64,000 bases of DNA, taken from contig CAJHZI010000206.1 of NCBI GenBank assembly GCA_905160935.1, positions 432,501 to 496,500 of the forward strand. Direction: 5' to 3'. Both the position numbers and the translations under genes were made by a program. Source of the stretch: Enchytraeus crypticus (lineage: Eukaryota; Annelida; Clitellata; Enchytraeida; Enchytraeidae). Numbering within the stretch: position 1 is the stretch's first letter; every line of letters begins with the position of its first letter. The notes below the pieces were generated by a model, which worked only from the letters and a program-made list of their open reading frames with translations, ran no database searches and was not told the DNA's origin. Positions 1 to 10,790 of this stretch are shown piece after piece.

Positions 1-420
1 CTATTGCTAAATATATTGTTGTTGTAGTAGTTGATATTGTTGTTATTGTAGCTGCTGTTGTTGTAGCTGTTGCTGTTGTTATTGTTGTAGCTGTTGTTGT
101 TGCAGCTGTTGTTATTGTTGTAGCTGTTGTTGTTGTAGCTGTTGTTATTGTTGTAGCTGTTGCTGTTGTAGCTGTTGTAGCTGTTGTTGTAGCTGTTGTT
201 ATTGTTGTAGCTGTTGTTATTGTTGTAGCTGTTATAGTTGTAGCTGTTGTTGTAGTAGCAGTTGTTGATGTTGTAGCTGTTGTAGTTATTGCTGTTGTTG
301 TTTTAGCTGCTATTATTGTTGTAGTTGCTATTGTTGTTGTAGCTGCTGTTGTTGTTGTAATTGTTGTGGCTGTTGTTGTTGTAGCTGCTGTTTCTTTGCT
401 GTTGTTGTTATCGCTTATCG
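1..420. repeat. (GTT/GCT)n-rich degenerate trinucleotide tract
   Basis: Imperfect TTG/CTG/GTA repeats with GTAGCTGTTGTT as a recurring higher-order unit. It continues off the left edge. No gene content seen in 1-720. Confidence 0.9.
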
Positions 421-720
421 ACGGTGCTAACCATTAGCATAAAACCCTTCAGAGAGTTCACAGAGTTAACAAGTCCTGTGCAGGCCTAAAGCTCTCAGCG
501 AAAGCCAATCAAATATAAAAAATCAACTATAGCCTGATAATCAATTGTCTGCATATTTCACAGTAATACAGACTAGACAAGCGAACGACTTCGAATAAAT
601 GCTACAACGCGTGTAACGCCTGTTTCCTGTCTGCATTTCATATCAGCGACCATTGCATTTGAACCTGTATCCAATGGCCAGCAATCAGTCTAGCCGACCA
701 AGCCACTTGCTCAACTGTTA

Positions 721-813
721 TTAGACGTTATATGCACTGGACGACACGGAACTGTTTGGTATCAGAGAAGTTCTCTCGTTGTTTTCTGTCTCCGTCTCTT
801 CTTCTGTTGAAAT
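721..813 (-). CDS. fusl: Fuseless-like terminal exon (residues 407-436)
   Basis: Acceptor ATTACAG|ATT, then 30 codons and TAA. The product begins ISTEEETETENNERTS and ends SAYNV: an acidic, Ser/Thr-rich cytoplasmic-type tail. Phase 0 matches exon 3. Confidence 0.6.
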   Translation of the reverse strand: MSTEEETETENNERTSLIPNSSVSSSAYNV

Positions 814-3800
814 CTGTAATACATGCATCACAAAATAGAAAAATACCACGTAGTAAATTAACCATGTATAATTAGTCAAAAGTCAAAAAGTCCCACCAGA
901 TTAATATATTGTGAAATAATCCGGTGTTGTGTTCGGATCACTAAAGAATAGACCAACGGCAATCTGCACTTGTCGTAGGCGACAACTAAACATGAATTAT
1001 GAAAGACCTCCGAGTGAATCAACTTCGAGGCGACATTTTTCAAAACAATAGACTATAAAGCAACAGTGAGAATGAAGCATAACCTTTACTGGAGCACGTG
1101 ACTTGATGATCAGTCGAGTGAAGCGAGAAGAAAGGTTAGGAATATGTACCTAGGACATGTCATTTGACTGGGCACTAGAGAGATTACAGATAAAAAAATA
1201 GATGTTATCAAAAAGACTGTACAGAATGAAGGTGTACAGAATGAAGGTGTACAGAATGAAGGTGTACAGAATGACGGAGTACAGAATGAAGGTGTACAGA
1301 ATGAAGGTGTACAGAAAGAAGGAGTACAGAAAGAAGGTGTACAGAAAGAAGGTGTACAGAAAGAAGGAGTACAGAAAGAAGGTGTACAGAAAGAAGGTGT
1401 ACAGAAAGAAGGTGTACAGAAAGAAGGTGTACAGAAAGATGGTGTACAGAAAGAAGGAGTACAGAAAGGTGTACAGAAAGAAGGTGTACAGAAAGAAGGA
1501 GTACAGAAAGATGGTGTACAGAAAGAAGGTGTACAGAAAGAAGGTGTATGGATAGTAGGAGTACAGAATAAGGATCACAATAGTGACAACTGCTTAAAAC
1601 ATTTCGATATTTGCACTGCTTCACCTCAACGGGTTGGTAACTAATGGTTAATTTCAAAACAACGCTATTCTGAATAACCCAGAGATTGTACTTGCAGTTA
1701 GTAACTTACCCTCTGATAGCCTTGTGCCTCTATATGTCTTCTATACAGCAGAGTGAAGTACTCAGTGCGTTGCGCTATGCCCACAGCATACACGTCAAGG
1801 CCCCTCGTCACCTCAGCATCTGCATCCCTTGGAAGATGAGCCACTGTCAAATATTCCCTATCAACGGCACAGCCCACTGATCCTAGTGTCTTACCAACCT
1901 GTTCACAAACCAGCTAATCAATCAGTCTGTAATCAATTATCCTCATCATAATCATCATCATCCTCCCTTGAATCCCAGTTTAACTAAGGTCGGGATACAA
2001 ATAGACTGTCTCAAATCCTCTCTGTCCTACATCATATCATCCATCAGTCAATCCCCTATTTGAGAATTATCCATTCGTTTAAATTTTGGTATCAATTTCA
2101 GGAGCCTAGTCGCTCACCAACCGAATGCCCTGTTTGACGCTGGTATGGATCTTAATGCTTTAGTCGCCTTCCACGACACGTGCAGTCACCGGTTGGTGAA
2201 TTCTTCAGACAACCGGACAAAAGACGGAGAAGTCTGTAAGCAATCAATCAGTCTAAAATGGCATTAATTGCAAGGAAAGGGCTACACTAAGTTGAGTTTA
2301 AGGCATAACCATAGAGAAGGAGTTAACAGGTCAACGGACGGAGTTCCATTTCTGGGGCGTCAAAGCTGTTAGTACAAAACATCAGCATTGAACTTGCCGT
2401 TTGGCAGAAAACTAGAGATCTAATTTCAAGAGGCGGAGTCACAAGAGTTAAAGTCTAATTTCAAAAGTCCATCTCAAACAAAATGAGCGTTTTTAGCAAT
2501 ACGTACGAGAACGCTGAAATTGTCTCTAACTCATTCAAAAGCACTTCATCGACAAGTTGATTCCGTTAAAAAGAGTTTTAGACTTTGTTCGTACGAAATT
2601 ATTGCATTTTCTTCTTAAATTAATCGTGGAACGCGTGTTTTAATTGCGGCTTGTTGATTTTGGTATAACAAAATTATGAGACCGGAGGTGACAGCTTCCC
2701 ATTGGTTCTTATAACCAGCGCAGGTTAGGCTTCGTTGATTCATATATACTACGCCAAACATCTAAACTTAAAATATACTGTAAACTAGCCTAGTTATAAT
2801 TAAATAGAAAGAGAGAGAGACAGTGAGAGACAGAAAGACAGAAAGACAGAGAGAGAGAGAGGAGAGAGAGAGAAACAGAGACAGAGAAGGAGAGAGAGAG
2901 AGGCAGAGAGAGAGAGAGAAGGAGAGAGAGAGCGACAGAGAGACAGAGACAGAGAGAAGGAGAGAGAGAGAGAGAGACAGAGAGACAGAGAGAGAGGAGA
3001 GAGAGAGAGACAGAGAGACAGAGAGACAGAGAGAGAGAGAGAGAGAAGGAGAGAGAGAGAGAGAGACAGACAGACAAGCAGACAGAGAGAGACAGTGCAG
3101 AGGGAGACAGACAGAGAGGCAATGACAGAGAGAGAGCATAAGCAAGACACAGACTCAACCAACCTGTAACACAACCATGCCCATGAAGCCCAGTATATGA
3201 AAGGACAAGCCTAGCTTCCACTGAGACGCCTCCTTCAGTAGATAAGTCCTGATCATTCCCCACAACCCTCTCCACAACATCAGCACCACCACTGTTGACA
3301 GGCACCCATACGCCACGTCAGCCACGTACACCAGGCAGTACGCCACCCGCCCCGCACCAGGGGCCGCCACCTGACGTAGCAGTCGCTCCAGGGTCTTCTG
3401 GATAGAGAATAGAACGATGGTGAGGACGTACCCGCCTCCGAGGCAGACGAGGAAAGAGTTCAGTTGATCGTTGGGTAGGACCAGAGCGTCGAAGACTTGC
3501 CAGAGGCTGGCCCAGAGGAGGATGACGAGAGTGAAGATGAGCAGAACAGATAGGAGAACATCGAGTGTGTAGTAGAATAGATCGTTCATCTGTTTGTAGT
3601 ACAGAGAACGAATAGATGGGATAATAGAGAATGAATAGATAGAACAATATTTAGTCAATGAACAGATAGAAGAAGAATAGTGAATGAGTACCTAGAAAGA
3701 AGAATTGTGAATGAATTGATAGAACAATTGTGAATAGATAGAACAATAGTGACTGAATAGATAGAACAATAGTGACTGAATAGATAGGACAATAGTGACT

Positions 3801-6043
3801 GAATAGATAGGACAATAGTGACTGAATAGATAGAACAATAGTGAATGAATAGATATCTAGAACAATAGTTCATGAAAAAATACATGGGACAATAGTGAGT
3901 GAATAGATGGAACAATAGTGACTGAATAGATAGAACAATAGTGAATGAATAGATCTCTAGAACAATAGTTAATGAAAAAATACATAGGACAATAGTGAGT
4001 GAATAGATGGAACAATAGTGATTGAATTGATAGAACAATAGTGAATGAATAGATAGAACAACTCTAAGACTTATTACGCTATCTCCATTTATCATCTCAC
4101 CCTTCCATCTCCTCTTTAATTGCTCCGTTTTTCCTTATTCACCCTCTGTACTTTACCTTCCAGTGCCTCTCTTGCATTGTCCAACATCTCTCTTACTTTC
4201 TCCACATTGTCTCCTACTATCACCAGATCATCTGCAAATAGCATGCACCTCTTTAGTAACTCCCTTAAGCAACACATCCATAATCAATATAAACAAATAT
4301 GGACTTAGGGCTGACCTTGATGTACCCTGATCTTCACATCAAAACTCTCAGATTGTCCACTCTCCACTCTCACACTAGTCTTCACCCTGCTGTACATATC
4401 TTTGATTAACTCAACATATCTCCTGTTCACTTTTCTCTTCTTCAAAACTTCCCAAACCAGTTCTCTCGGAACCCTATCATAGGCCTTTTCGAGATCCACA
4501 AATACCATCTGTATCTTCTTCCTCTCTCTCCTTTTCTTCTCCATCAATTGCCTCAACATAAAGATCGGCTCTGTTGTCGACCTTCCAGGCATAAACCCAA
4601 ACTGGTTGCCCTTAATGTTTGTTGAACATCTCACGCTACTCTCCACTACTCTCTCCCATACTTAAAATTATAAAGAGAATTCACTGAATTTTCATTCAAT
4701 GAATTTTGTTTCTCTGTTAATAACAACAACAAAAAATTAACTGAACAAAAGCAGGCAAGTGATAGAAGTGATAACAGGCAAGTCATAGCAGGCAAGTGAT
4801 AGCAGGCAAGTGATAGCAGGCAAGTGATAGCAGGCAAATGATAGCAGGCAAGTGATAGCAGGCAAGTGATAGAAATGATAGGAGAATATGATTCTAAAGA
4901 TAGAATCAGAATAACGCTGAACAACATACAAACTGAAGTGAGTGTGCTACAGAAGTGATTTTTCATTAGTTCAGAAAAACAGAACAATTAAAAACTTAGA
5001 ATAATTAGAACAACAATACTGGACATGAATAGAAATAAATTCAGGAAGTAATATCACAGATCATTCATATATCCTTTTAATAGATAAATCAGTACACACA
5101 AGGAGTACAGAAAGAAGGAGTACAGAAAGAAGGAGTACAGAAAGGAGTACAGAAAGAAGGTGTACAGAAAGAAGGTGTACAGAAAGAAGGTGTACAGAAA
5201 GAAGGAGTACAGAAAGAAGGAGTACAGAAAGAAGGAGTACAGAAAGAAGGAGTACAGAAAGAAGGTGTACAGAAAGAAGGAGTACAGAAAGAAGGTGTAC
5301 AGAAAGAAGGTGTACAGAAAGATGGTGTACAGAAAGAAGGTGTACAGAAAGAAGGTGTACAGAAAGATGGTGTACAGAAAGAAGGTGTACAGAAAGAAGG
5401 TGTACAGAAAGATGGTGTACAGAAAGAAGGTGTACAGAAAGAAGGTGTACAGAACGATGGTGTACAGAAAGAAGGTGTACAGAAAGAAGGAGTACAGAAA
5501 GATGGTGTACAGAAAGATGGTGTACAGAAGGATGGTGTACAGAAAGAAAGTGTACAGAAACAAGGTGTACAGAAGGATGGTGTACAGAAAGAAAGTGTAC
5601 AGAAAGAAGGTGTACAGAAAGATGGTGAACAAAAAGAAAGTGTACAGAAATAAGGTGTACAGAAAGGTGTACAGAAAGAAGGTGTACAGAAAGAAGGTGT
5701 ACAGAAAGGAAGGTGTACAAAAAATGTTACTATAAGATAATGTTATCATATAGACCAACCGTTAACTGCACGTGACGTAAGAGGCAAAACAACAAATACT
5801 GAGGAAGAAAACTGAAGCCATTTCAAAAGCCATATTTTTTCTCAAACCATAGGCTACATAAAGTAAAAAAAGTAAACACGCATTATAGTGAAATGATCAA
5901 CTATGTTGATATCTATCACTTTTAAATACCACATGTGTAAACTGTTGGGCAATTTATTCCTTTTTCCATGTAACCAGTCCAGTGAATGTCCAAGATTTTA
6001 CTCTCAGATCAGCGCGGCTGTGATATACATATATCCCATATAC

Positions 6044-6113
<70 letters not shown>

Positions 6114-7676
6114 GATATATATATATATATATATGGGATAATATACATATGATAATGATATTGCAAAGCTTTTAGTGAATGGATTAACTTGTTGATCTAA
6201 GGAGTGCTCTTATGGAGCGTGAAAGCAGATTCTGAGTATGAATATGTACCTTGAACCTGCCACTTGCAGAAAAATGGATCGAGAGAGTTTACAGCAAATA
6301 GGTCTACGCTTAAACTGATGTTAGTTAAATAATATAAATTTAATAAAAGGGCTAAAACAACGTCACAGAAACTCGTCGATAGACGAAAGAGAAAGCTGTC
6401 AGATATTCATTATATGTTTTCCTATTGCAAAAATTCTGTGATTATTTAACTGCACTTAACTTAAAAGTCTAAATAGAAGCAACTTAAAAACAGAAAGGAA
6501 AAGAAATGGTATATCAAAAGGAATGTTATAGATGATTAAAAACCCACTAGTGTGTGAAAATGTAGAGGAAAACGGAACATGGAGATGAGTGGAGGCGCTA
6601 TATACTTATATATAGAGAGAGAATCAAATTATATCTTGTCCATGAGATAACTTTTTAATAGTTAGAATATTAATTATTATTAATTACTGATTATATAATT
6701 AGTCAGTAATTTTTAATCAGTTTATCACAACATACAGATTAATAAGTCAGACATAGACGGAAAGTTACATTACAAAATTGCATGCATGTGTGAAGCGGTA
6801 ATAAATTCTAAAAGTTTAGCACTTAAATATTCCGCAATTATATGAAAATAAAGTTACTAATAATGATTACTGATTTTCAGTTAAAAAGTAGGAAACTGTA
6901 AAATAAAATATAAACCTAGATTACAACAGCGGCATACATAAACATTTATGTAGAGAATCTAAAGTAGAGAGATGAGAATAAAAGACAAAATAAAACAATT
7001 TGCGCATTGTAATTAAATATCAAAATACAGATAATACATTAACTCTAGATCTAGAGGTAAAATAAATGCTCACCTGGGTTCTACAGCGAGGAAGAACCCT
7101 ATAAAAGTCCTCAGTGATATCTGTCTGTATAACCATTGGACTGCCAGCAGCGCCTGAGGATGATTTCAATATGACAAGCGATATCTGACTAAACACAAGA
7201 ATACCCCACGATATTTCTACTCTCTTATTAACCTGCGCATCGACAAAGTTCCACACGCCTCTAAACAGCAGCACGATGCCTAGAGCAGTCACGTAGATGA
7301 TAATCCTAGAAACTACCACGTGTTTCAGCGTCCACGCCACTTCTATTCTACTCTCCAGTAGCGGTAGGATATAGTGCATGAGGACTAGGATAACGACTCC
7401 AGCAGCAAAACTGATTCCCGTGCTAAGTTGAGGAGAGTCCGGGAATACGTAGCTATCCAGTAGATACCATGATCCACTCCAGTACATCGCAATCAGTGGA
7501 AATATCACTGTACAACTCCAGATGGCGTCGAGAATGAAGAGGAGCTCAAATTTGGTTCTCTGGAATGACTCCGCATAGTCGCTAGGCACCGCATTGATGG
7601 AATTGAATGTACTGTTATCATCCGTTGAAGTCCTCGTTCTATCTTGAGCTGCATTCACGACGCTTTGCCGATTCAT
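721..7676 (-). CDS. fusl: Fuseless-like multi-pass membrane protein, 4 exons, complete frame
   Basis: Exons on the minus strand: 7074-7676, 3164-3589, 1710-1898 and 721-813. All junctions are GT-AG in phase 0 and join to 436 codons plus TAA. The first two exons encode several hydrophobic segments arranged as two similar halves (a W..D..P motif, then a long helix, R..Y, then FRGVW or WRGLW). This matches the invertebrate Fuseless family, known in flies for a role in presynaptic organisation and calcium channel localisation. Exon 3 encodes a soluble 63-residue stretch and exon 4 an acidic, Ser-rich tail. The family call rests on recalled resemblance in exons 1-2; exons 3-4 are placed by open frame, splice sites and matching phase. 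The introns hold two 15-bp arrays, a (GA)n tract and a LINE fragment. Confidence 0.8.
918..1190 (+). repeat. Element C copy (SINE-like), decayed
   Basis: Matches the family seen at 14690 and 40930: GTGTTCGGATCACT..AATAGACCAAC.. to the terminal block GTACCTAGGACATGTCATTTGACTGGGCACTAGAGAGA. It directly abuts the 15-bp array at 1200. Confidence 0.55.
1205..1565. repeat. 15-bp minisatellite, unit GGTGTACAGAAAGAA
   Basis: About 24 units. A 15-base unit is open in several frames on both strands, which explains long spurious ORFs (VYRKK, FFLYT, LLSVH). Same unit as the array at 5100-5715. Confidence 0.95.
1710..1898 (-). CDS. fusl: Fuseless-like exon 3 (residues 344-406)
   Basis: Open 63-codon block with a good acceptor (GTGAACAG|GTTGG) and a consensus donor (AGG|GTAAGT), phase 0 on both sides. 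The product (VGKTLGSVGCAVDREYLTVA...) is soluble. Assigned by position, phase and splice quality; I do not recall this part of the family well enough to confirm it. Confidence 0.65.
1945..2245 (-). repeat. Element D copy with (CAT)n tail
   Basis: ATCATCATCATCCTCCCTTGAATCCCAG then a body with CTCACCAACCGAATGCCC and CGACACGTGCAGTCACCGGTTGG, shared with 18626-18910. The stretch 2246-2760 shows no gene or recognised repeat. Confidence 0.7.
2808..3140. repeat. (GA)n-rich simple repeat
   Basis: GAGAGACAGAGAGAGAAGG-type purine tract in intron 2 of the Fuseless-like gene. Open frames here are low-complexity artefacts. Confidence 0.95.
3164..3589 (-). CDS. fusl: Fuseless-like exon 2 (residues 202-343)
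   Basis: Acceptor CAAACAG|ATG, donor ACAG|GTTGG, 142 codons. A second multi-pass module (LLWASLWQVFDALVLPNDQL, then VLMLWRGLWGMI) mirrors exon 1. A 23-24-bp tandem array starts just on the intron side of the acceptor. Confidence 0.85.
3600..4075. repeat. Tandem array, 23-24-bp unit (GAATAGATAGAACAATAGTGACT)
   Basis: About 18 imperfect units beginning on the intron side of the acceptor of Fuseless-like exon 2. Confidence 0.9.
4095..4650 (-). mobile_element. Non-LTR retrotransposon (RTE-like) RT fragment
   Basis: Reverse transcriptase core: NQFGFMPGRSTTEPIFMLRQ, FVDLEKAYDRVPRELVWEVL, VHQG near the end, then in another frame SALSPYLFILIMDVLL and DDLVIVGDNVEKVREML. Truncated at both ends and frame-broken, within a Fuseless-like intron. 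Confidence 0.85.
4745..4880. repeat. 14-bp tandem array (AAGTGATAGCAGGC)
   Basis: About nine units just upstream (plus strand) of the LINE fragment at 4095-4650. 4881-5090 shows nothing recognisable. Confidence 0.85.
5095..5720. repeat. 15-bp minisatellite, same unit as 1205-1565
   Basis: About 41 units of GGTGTACAGAAAGAA with variants GGAGTAC and GATGG. An ORF of 191 VYRKK-type codons here is an artefact. Confidence 0.95.
5735..5870 (+). repeat. Element C fragment
   Basis: ATAGACCAACCGTTAACTGC..GAAGCCATTTC..CCATAGGCTACATAAAG; truncated where SINE-B begins. Confidence 0.6.
5863..6032 (-). repeat. SINE-B copy (tRNA-derived family), tail part
   Basis: Shares GTAAACACGCATTATAGTGA..ACTCTCAGATCAGCGCGGC with 17352-17512 and, reversed, with 10346-10608. 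Runs directly into a (TA)n tract. Confidence 0.65.
6033..6145. repeat. (TA)n microsatellite
   Basis: Imperfect TA/CATA tract after SINE-B. Confidence 0.95.
6163..6300 (+). repeat. Element C 3' part
   Basis: GGATTAACTTGTTGATCTAAGGAGTGCTCTTATGGAGCGTGAAAGCAGA..TACCTTGAACCTGCCACTTGCAG, the most conserved block of this family, quoted here in pieces. Confidence 0.7.
6508..6625 (+). repeat. RTE-1 LINE 3' tail copy
   Basis: AATGGTATATCAAAAGGAATG, CCCACTAGTGTGTG and GAGTGGAGGCGCTATA match the 3' end of the element at 27130-28915. 6626-7073 shows no further feature. Confidence 0.65.
7074..7676 (-). CDS. fusl: Fuseless-like exon 1 (residues 1-201)
   Basis: Starts at the ATG at 7676 (MNRQSVVNAAQDRTR) and ends at CAG|GTGAGC. 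After a polar N-terminus of about 55 residues come four to five hydrophobic segments, including FELLFILDAIWSCTVIFPLI and a VLLFRGVWNFVD motif. Upstream codons are interrupted by stops, so this ATG is the likely start; a spliced 5' UTR cannot be excluded. Confidence 0.85.
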
Positions 7677-7679
7677 GGC

Positions 7680-8235
7680 GTTGTCATAAATAAAAAATTA
7701 TTTTATTTGTAATAAAATAAAATGATTGACTAAAACGAAAGACGAGACGAAAATTTATGCTATGCCCATGAATATCAACTAAAACAATAGAAGTCAAAGC
7801 AAGTTCAACGTGAGCTTCCTGCTCGAATAGCAACGAATTTGAACCTTCCACATACTGATTCGCTGTCTACTTACCAACAAGCCACCGGCTCAGCCCAATC
7901 GATTGAACTAATAATTAATTATTTTCATAATTGAAATAGATGAGTAATTATATGTTAAAAAATAGAACTTAGGAGCAAATTCTACTAGGGTAAAGTTTCC
8001 ATAGCAACCTAATGTTTCTGAAGTACTTCAGTAGATATGGGCTTCAAATCTGATGCTAGTACGTCATGGTAGAAACTAACGTTAAAATTGACTTTAGTAT
8101 AGGAACAAGCCATCGCTCTCCATAGGCAAATTAGCCTTAAAGTTCAGAAAGTTGAGCCCATGTGACTCTAGGTGCGGTCGCTTAGGCTATGTGGGAATGC
8201 GAATATATTATACCTGTATGTGAATATCACATTGG
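7680..8235. other. Upstream region of the Fuseless-like gene
   Basis: No ORF, known repeat or clear promoter motif recognised. Confidence 0.4.
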
Positions 8236-8254
8236 TTCACATAGCTGTGTGAAC

Positions 8255-8390
8255 CTCTTTCTCTCTCTCTCTCTCTCTCCCTTTCCACAGCCTACTGGCA
8301 GGTCCACGATATATAACGCCTCCACTATTCGCAGTATTCCGTTTTCCGCTTCATGTCCACTTAGGAGCGGACCTTACATAAATCTTTAAA
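8255..8390 (-). repeat. RTE-1 3' tail copy
   Basis: (CT)n then CAGCCTACTGGCAGGTCCAC..ATATAACGCCTCCACTATTCG, reverse complement of the LINE tail ending GGCAGTGCACTAAGAGAGA. Confidence 0.7.
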
Positions 8391-8639
8391 TTAAAAATTA
8401 AATTAATCTGAATCCTATAAAAAAAGTGCCAGATGTCATAATTTGGATAGCGAACTAGAATAATATGAAAATTTGTTTACAATATTTAATCCAGTGAAAT
8501 ATATGTAAAAGCAAAAGCAGGACTCACATTACAATTAAAACGAAGCCAACTGCTTAGAACTTTAGAGGTTCTACTCAAGACTGAGTTATACTAAGAGTCT
8601 GATAGAAGATATCAAATAGAGATTTATGCGAGAGGTTAT

Positions 8640-8830
8640 ACATGAAAGCATCAACGCAGCACAGTGAACCTCTATGCAATGTGAACAGCTGTGACACACA
8701 CACTCTCTCTCCACTGCCTACTGGCAGGTTCATGGTATATAACGCCTCCACTATTCTCTGTTATCCATTTTCCTCTTCATGTCCACTTAGGAGTAGAGCT
8801 TTAAATCTTCTAACATTCCTAATTTCGGAA
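8640..8830 (-). repeat. RTE-1 3' tail copy
   Basis: CTCTCCACTGCCTACTGGCAGGTTCATGG..TATAACGCCTCCACTATTC. The flank around 8637-8670 is partly repeated at 8867-8900. 8900-9320 shows nothing else. Confidence 0.7.
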
Positions 8831-9322
8831 GATGTTAACCAAAGTTAGACGTATTAAATTTATTACAGGTTATACATAAAAGCATGAGCGCAGCACAGTG
8901 TACAGTGTTACATGGTGTTCATTGTTCACTAGTGCATCGCTCAGGCTAATAGCTGGCAACGCTCCAAGGGCAGTCAATTACAATCTGCAAATAGTTAATT
9001 AGGCAGAACAGCTGAAAAGGAAAAATAGAGAGCACATGGCCTACATCAAATGCCTGTTATAAAGCGATAACAGAGAACGATTATAGCAGACTGCCTATGA
9101 TACAAACGCAATCAAATTCTGCATAAAACCTTGCAATGTAATGCCATATACTTATATAGTTACATTTATATTGAGATTTTCGGAAAATTGTAACCACAAC
9201 AAAGGAAGTACAAAAATGTGATACATTTCATAGATTTTTTGAATCTCTAATTTATTTAAATTAAGTACAGGAGCAATTTAAGATTTCAAGTTGCAAATAA
9301 TTAATACTAGCACACAGATAAG

Positions 9323-9498
9323 CAGTGGCATAGCGTGAGAGGGGCAAGCGGGTCATGGGACCCCAAGATGTCATGTACATTTTTTTTATTAAGTGCAAAA
9401 ATATAAGTGCACACATTATAAAAATTCTGTGCCTCCCCCAATGTGCCCTTCCCAGGATTCATGTACCCCTCCTCTCCAGAATCCTGGCTATGCCTCTG
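9323..9498. mobile_element. Probable non-autonomous hAT-type MITE
   Basis: 176 bp with imperfect terminal inverted repeats: CAGTGGCATAGC at the left, and CAGAGGCATAGCC when the right end is reversed. No coding capacity. An 8-bp target duplication is not clear, so superfamily is tentative. Confidence 0.55.
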
Positions 9499-9604
9499 GA
9501 ACTTAATAGTGGGATCGAATTATAAATAAAACTCTATCATTTCAGATATTAAATAAGACTTAAATCACAGTATTAAATATAGTACTATAAAATATATACT
9601 GATC

Positions 9605-10055
9605 CAATGTTGTGTCTGGGATACAGAAGAATAGAACAATTATAAACTGCACCTGTCACAGAGGCGTAAGGCGACTAAGCAAGAACTGAGGAAGTAATGG
9701 TAGCTACATTAGAAGAATTATTTTTCAACCCTGAAGGCTACATAAGGTTTTGTAAAGGCTTAGTACTTATGACAGGTAGAACTTGTAGGTCAATGGAGTG
9801 ATCACACTAAACGTGAAAGCAAAGAATTTTTGTGGGAATATGCAATGCGGTAAAGGTAATATTTCCGTCTGTTTCATTTCTCGAAAGTGATATCAGAGAC
9901 GTCTAGCTCAGAACTTGAAACCCCACATTCTGATCTGCAGTCATATGTCTTATCGACATCTGATGGCGATGCATTACATTGATGTTGGTGTTGGTACATG
10001 TACCTTGAATGTATCACTTGCCAGCGCACTGGAGAGATAAAATACAGTGACGAAG
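9605..10055 (+). repeat. Element C copy split by a SINE-A insertion
   Basis: Element C body at 9605-9845 (TGTTGTGTCTGGGATACAG..GGCTACATAAGG) and its 3' end at 9990-10050 (GTACCTTGAATGTATCACTTGCCAGCGCACTGGAGAG). Confidence 0.6.
9851..9990 (-). repeat. SINE-A copy (tRNA-derived) inside element C
   Basis: TTTCTCGAAAGTGATATCAG..GAACTTGAAACCCCAC..TATCGACATCTGATGGCG; diverged but collinear with 25491-25626. Confidence 0.55.
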
Positions 10056-10279
10056 TTATGTCCATATTTTCTCCAGCAGACTATGTCGGTGATGGTGAAC
10101 GTCTTAAGAAATTGCGCATTGGTAAGAAAGAATTGAAGCTAATAGTAAGAATGTTAGTGACAAAGAAAACTAAAATGAATATGAATGCCAATGCTCATAT
10201 GAATAATTATAATATTTATAGTTGTCCCATTAAATATTTATTATTGTCCCATACAATAGTTGCCCCGTAAAGAATAAAT

Positions 10280-10790
10280 AGAAGAAATTTGTAATCAATC
10301 AATCAATCAGAATATAACGTTTCTTTCCTCGCCATAAGGCAATGTCTCAATGGCACAATGGTTAGAGGTGTAGATAACGTCATGAAATTTAAAATGACAG
10401 ATCCTGAGGTGAATGGAACCCTCGTGGGTTCGATTCCCGGCCGCGCTGATCTGAGAGTAAAATCTTGGACATTAAAATCTCGGACACTCACAGGACTGGT
10501 TATACGGAAAATGGTCTAAATTGCCTAACGGTTTCCACATGTGGTATTAAAAGTGATAGATATCAACGTAGTTGATCATTTCACTATAATTGTGTTATTA
10601 TTATTAATGTCAGGGACCTTTCTTGCAGACTCTACACAAACAGGTGCCAAAGCATCACACGATGACGACTGAGTATGGAGAGACCACAGGAGAAAGTGAG
10701 ATCAAAACAGCGCAAGTCTGAGATCCAAGGCAAGCGAGTCAAAATTTAGACCAGACACAAACACGGCAACAATCAAAATGCTGCTGTTGT
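10280..10790 (-). repeat. L2-like LINE 3' tail (type A), interrupted by SINE-B
   Basis: AATCAATCAATCAATCAG + AACGTTTCTTTCCTCGCCATAAGGCAATGTC, interrupted, then resuming AATGTCAGGGACC..CTACACAAACAGGTGCCAAAGC..ACGATGACGACTGAGT. Same tail as 36851-37085. Confidence 0.75.
10343..10608 (+). repeat. SINE-B, near full-length tRNA-derived SINE
   Basis: tRNA-like head with an A-box-like stretch (TGGCACAATGGTTAGAGG) and a B box (GGGTTCGATTCCCGG), then a body through CTGAGAGTAAAATCTTGGAC to a TTATTATTA tail. AATGTC on both sides fits a target-site duplication. Not a tRNA gene: the acceptor stem does not pair. Confidence 0.75.

Noticed and set aside
1150-1657. Overlapping ORFs on both strands encoding VYRKK, FFLYT and LLSVH repeats
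   Set aside because: A 15-bp tandem repeat is open in several frames by arithmetic; no start context, splice sites or complex sequence.
2768-3305. SLSLSL and RERERE ORFs
   Set aside because: (GA)n tract read in different frames.
5054-5758. 234-aa and 219-aa repetitive ORFs
   Set aside because: Same 15-bp satellite as above.
10343-10450. Possible tRNA gene
   Set aside because: A and B box words are present but no cloverleaf with paired acceptor stem; part of a dispersed SINE-B.
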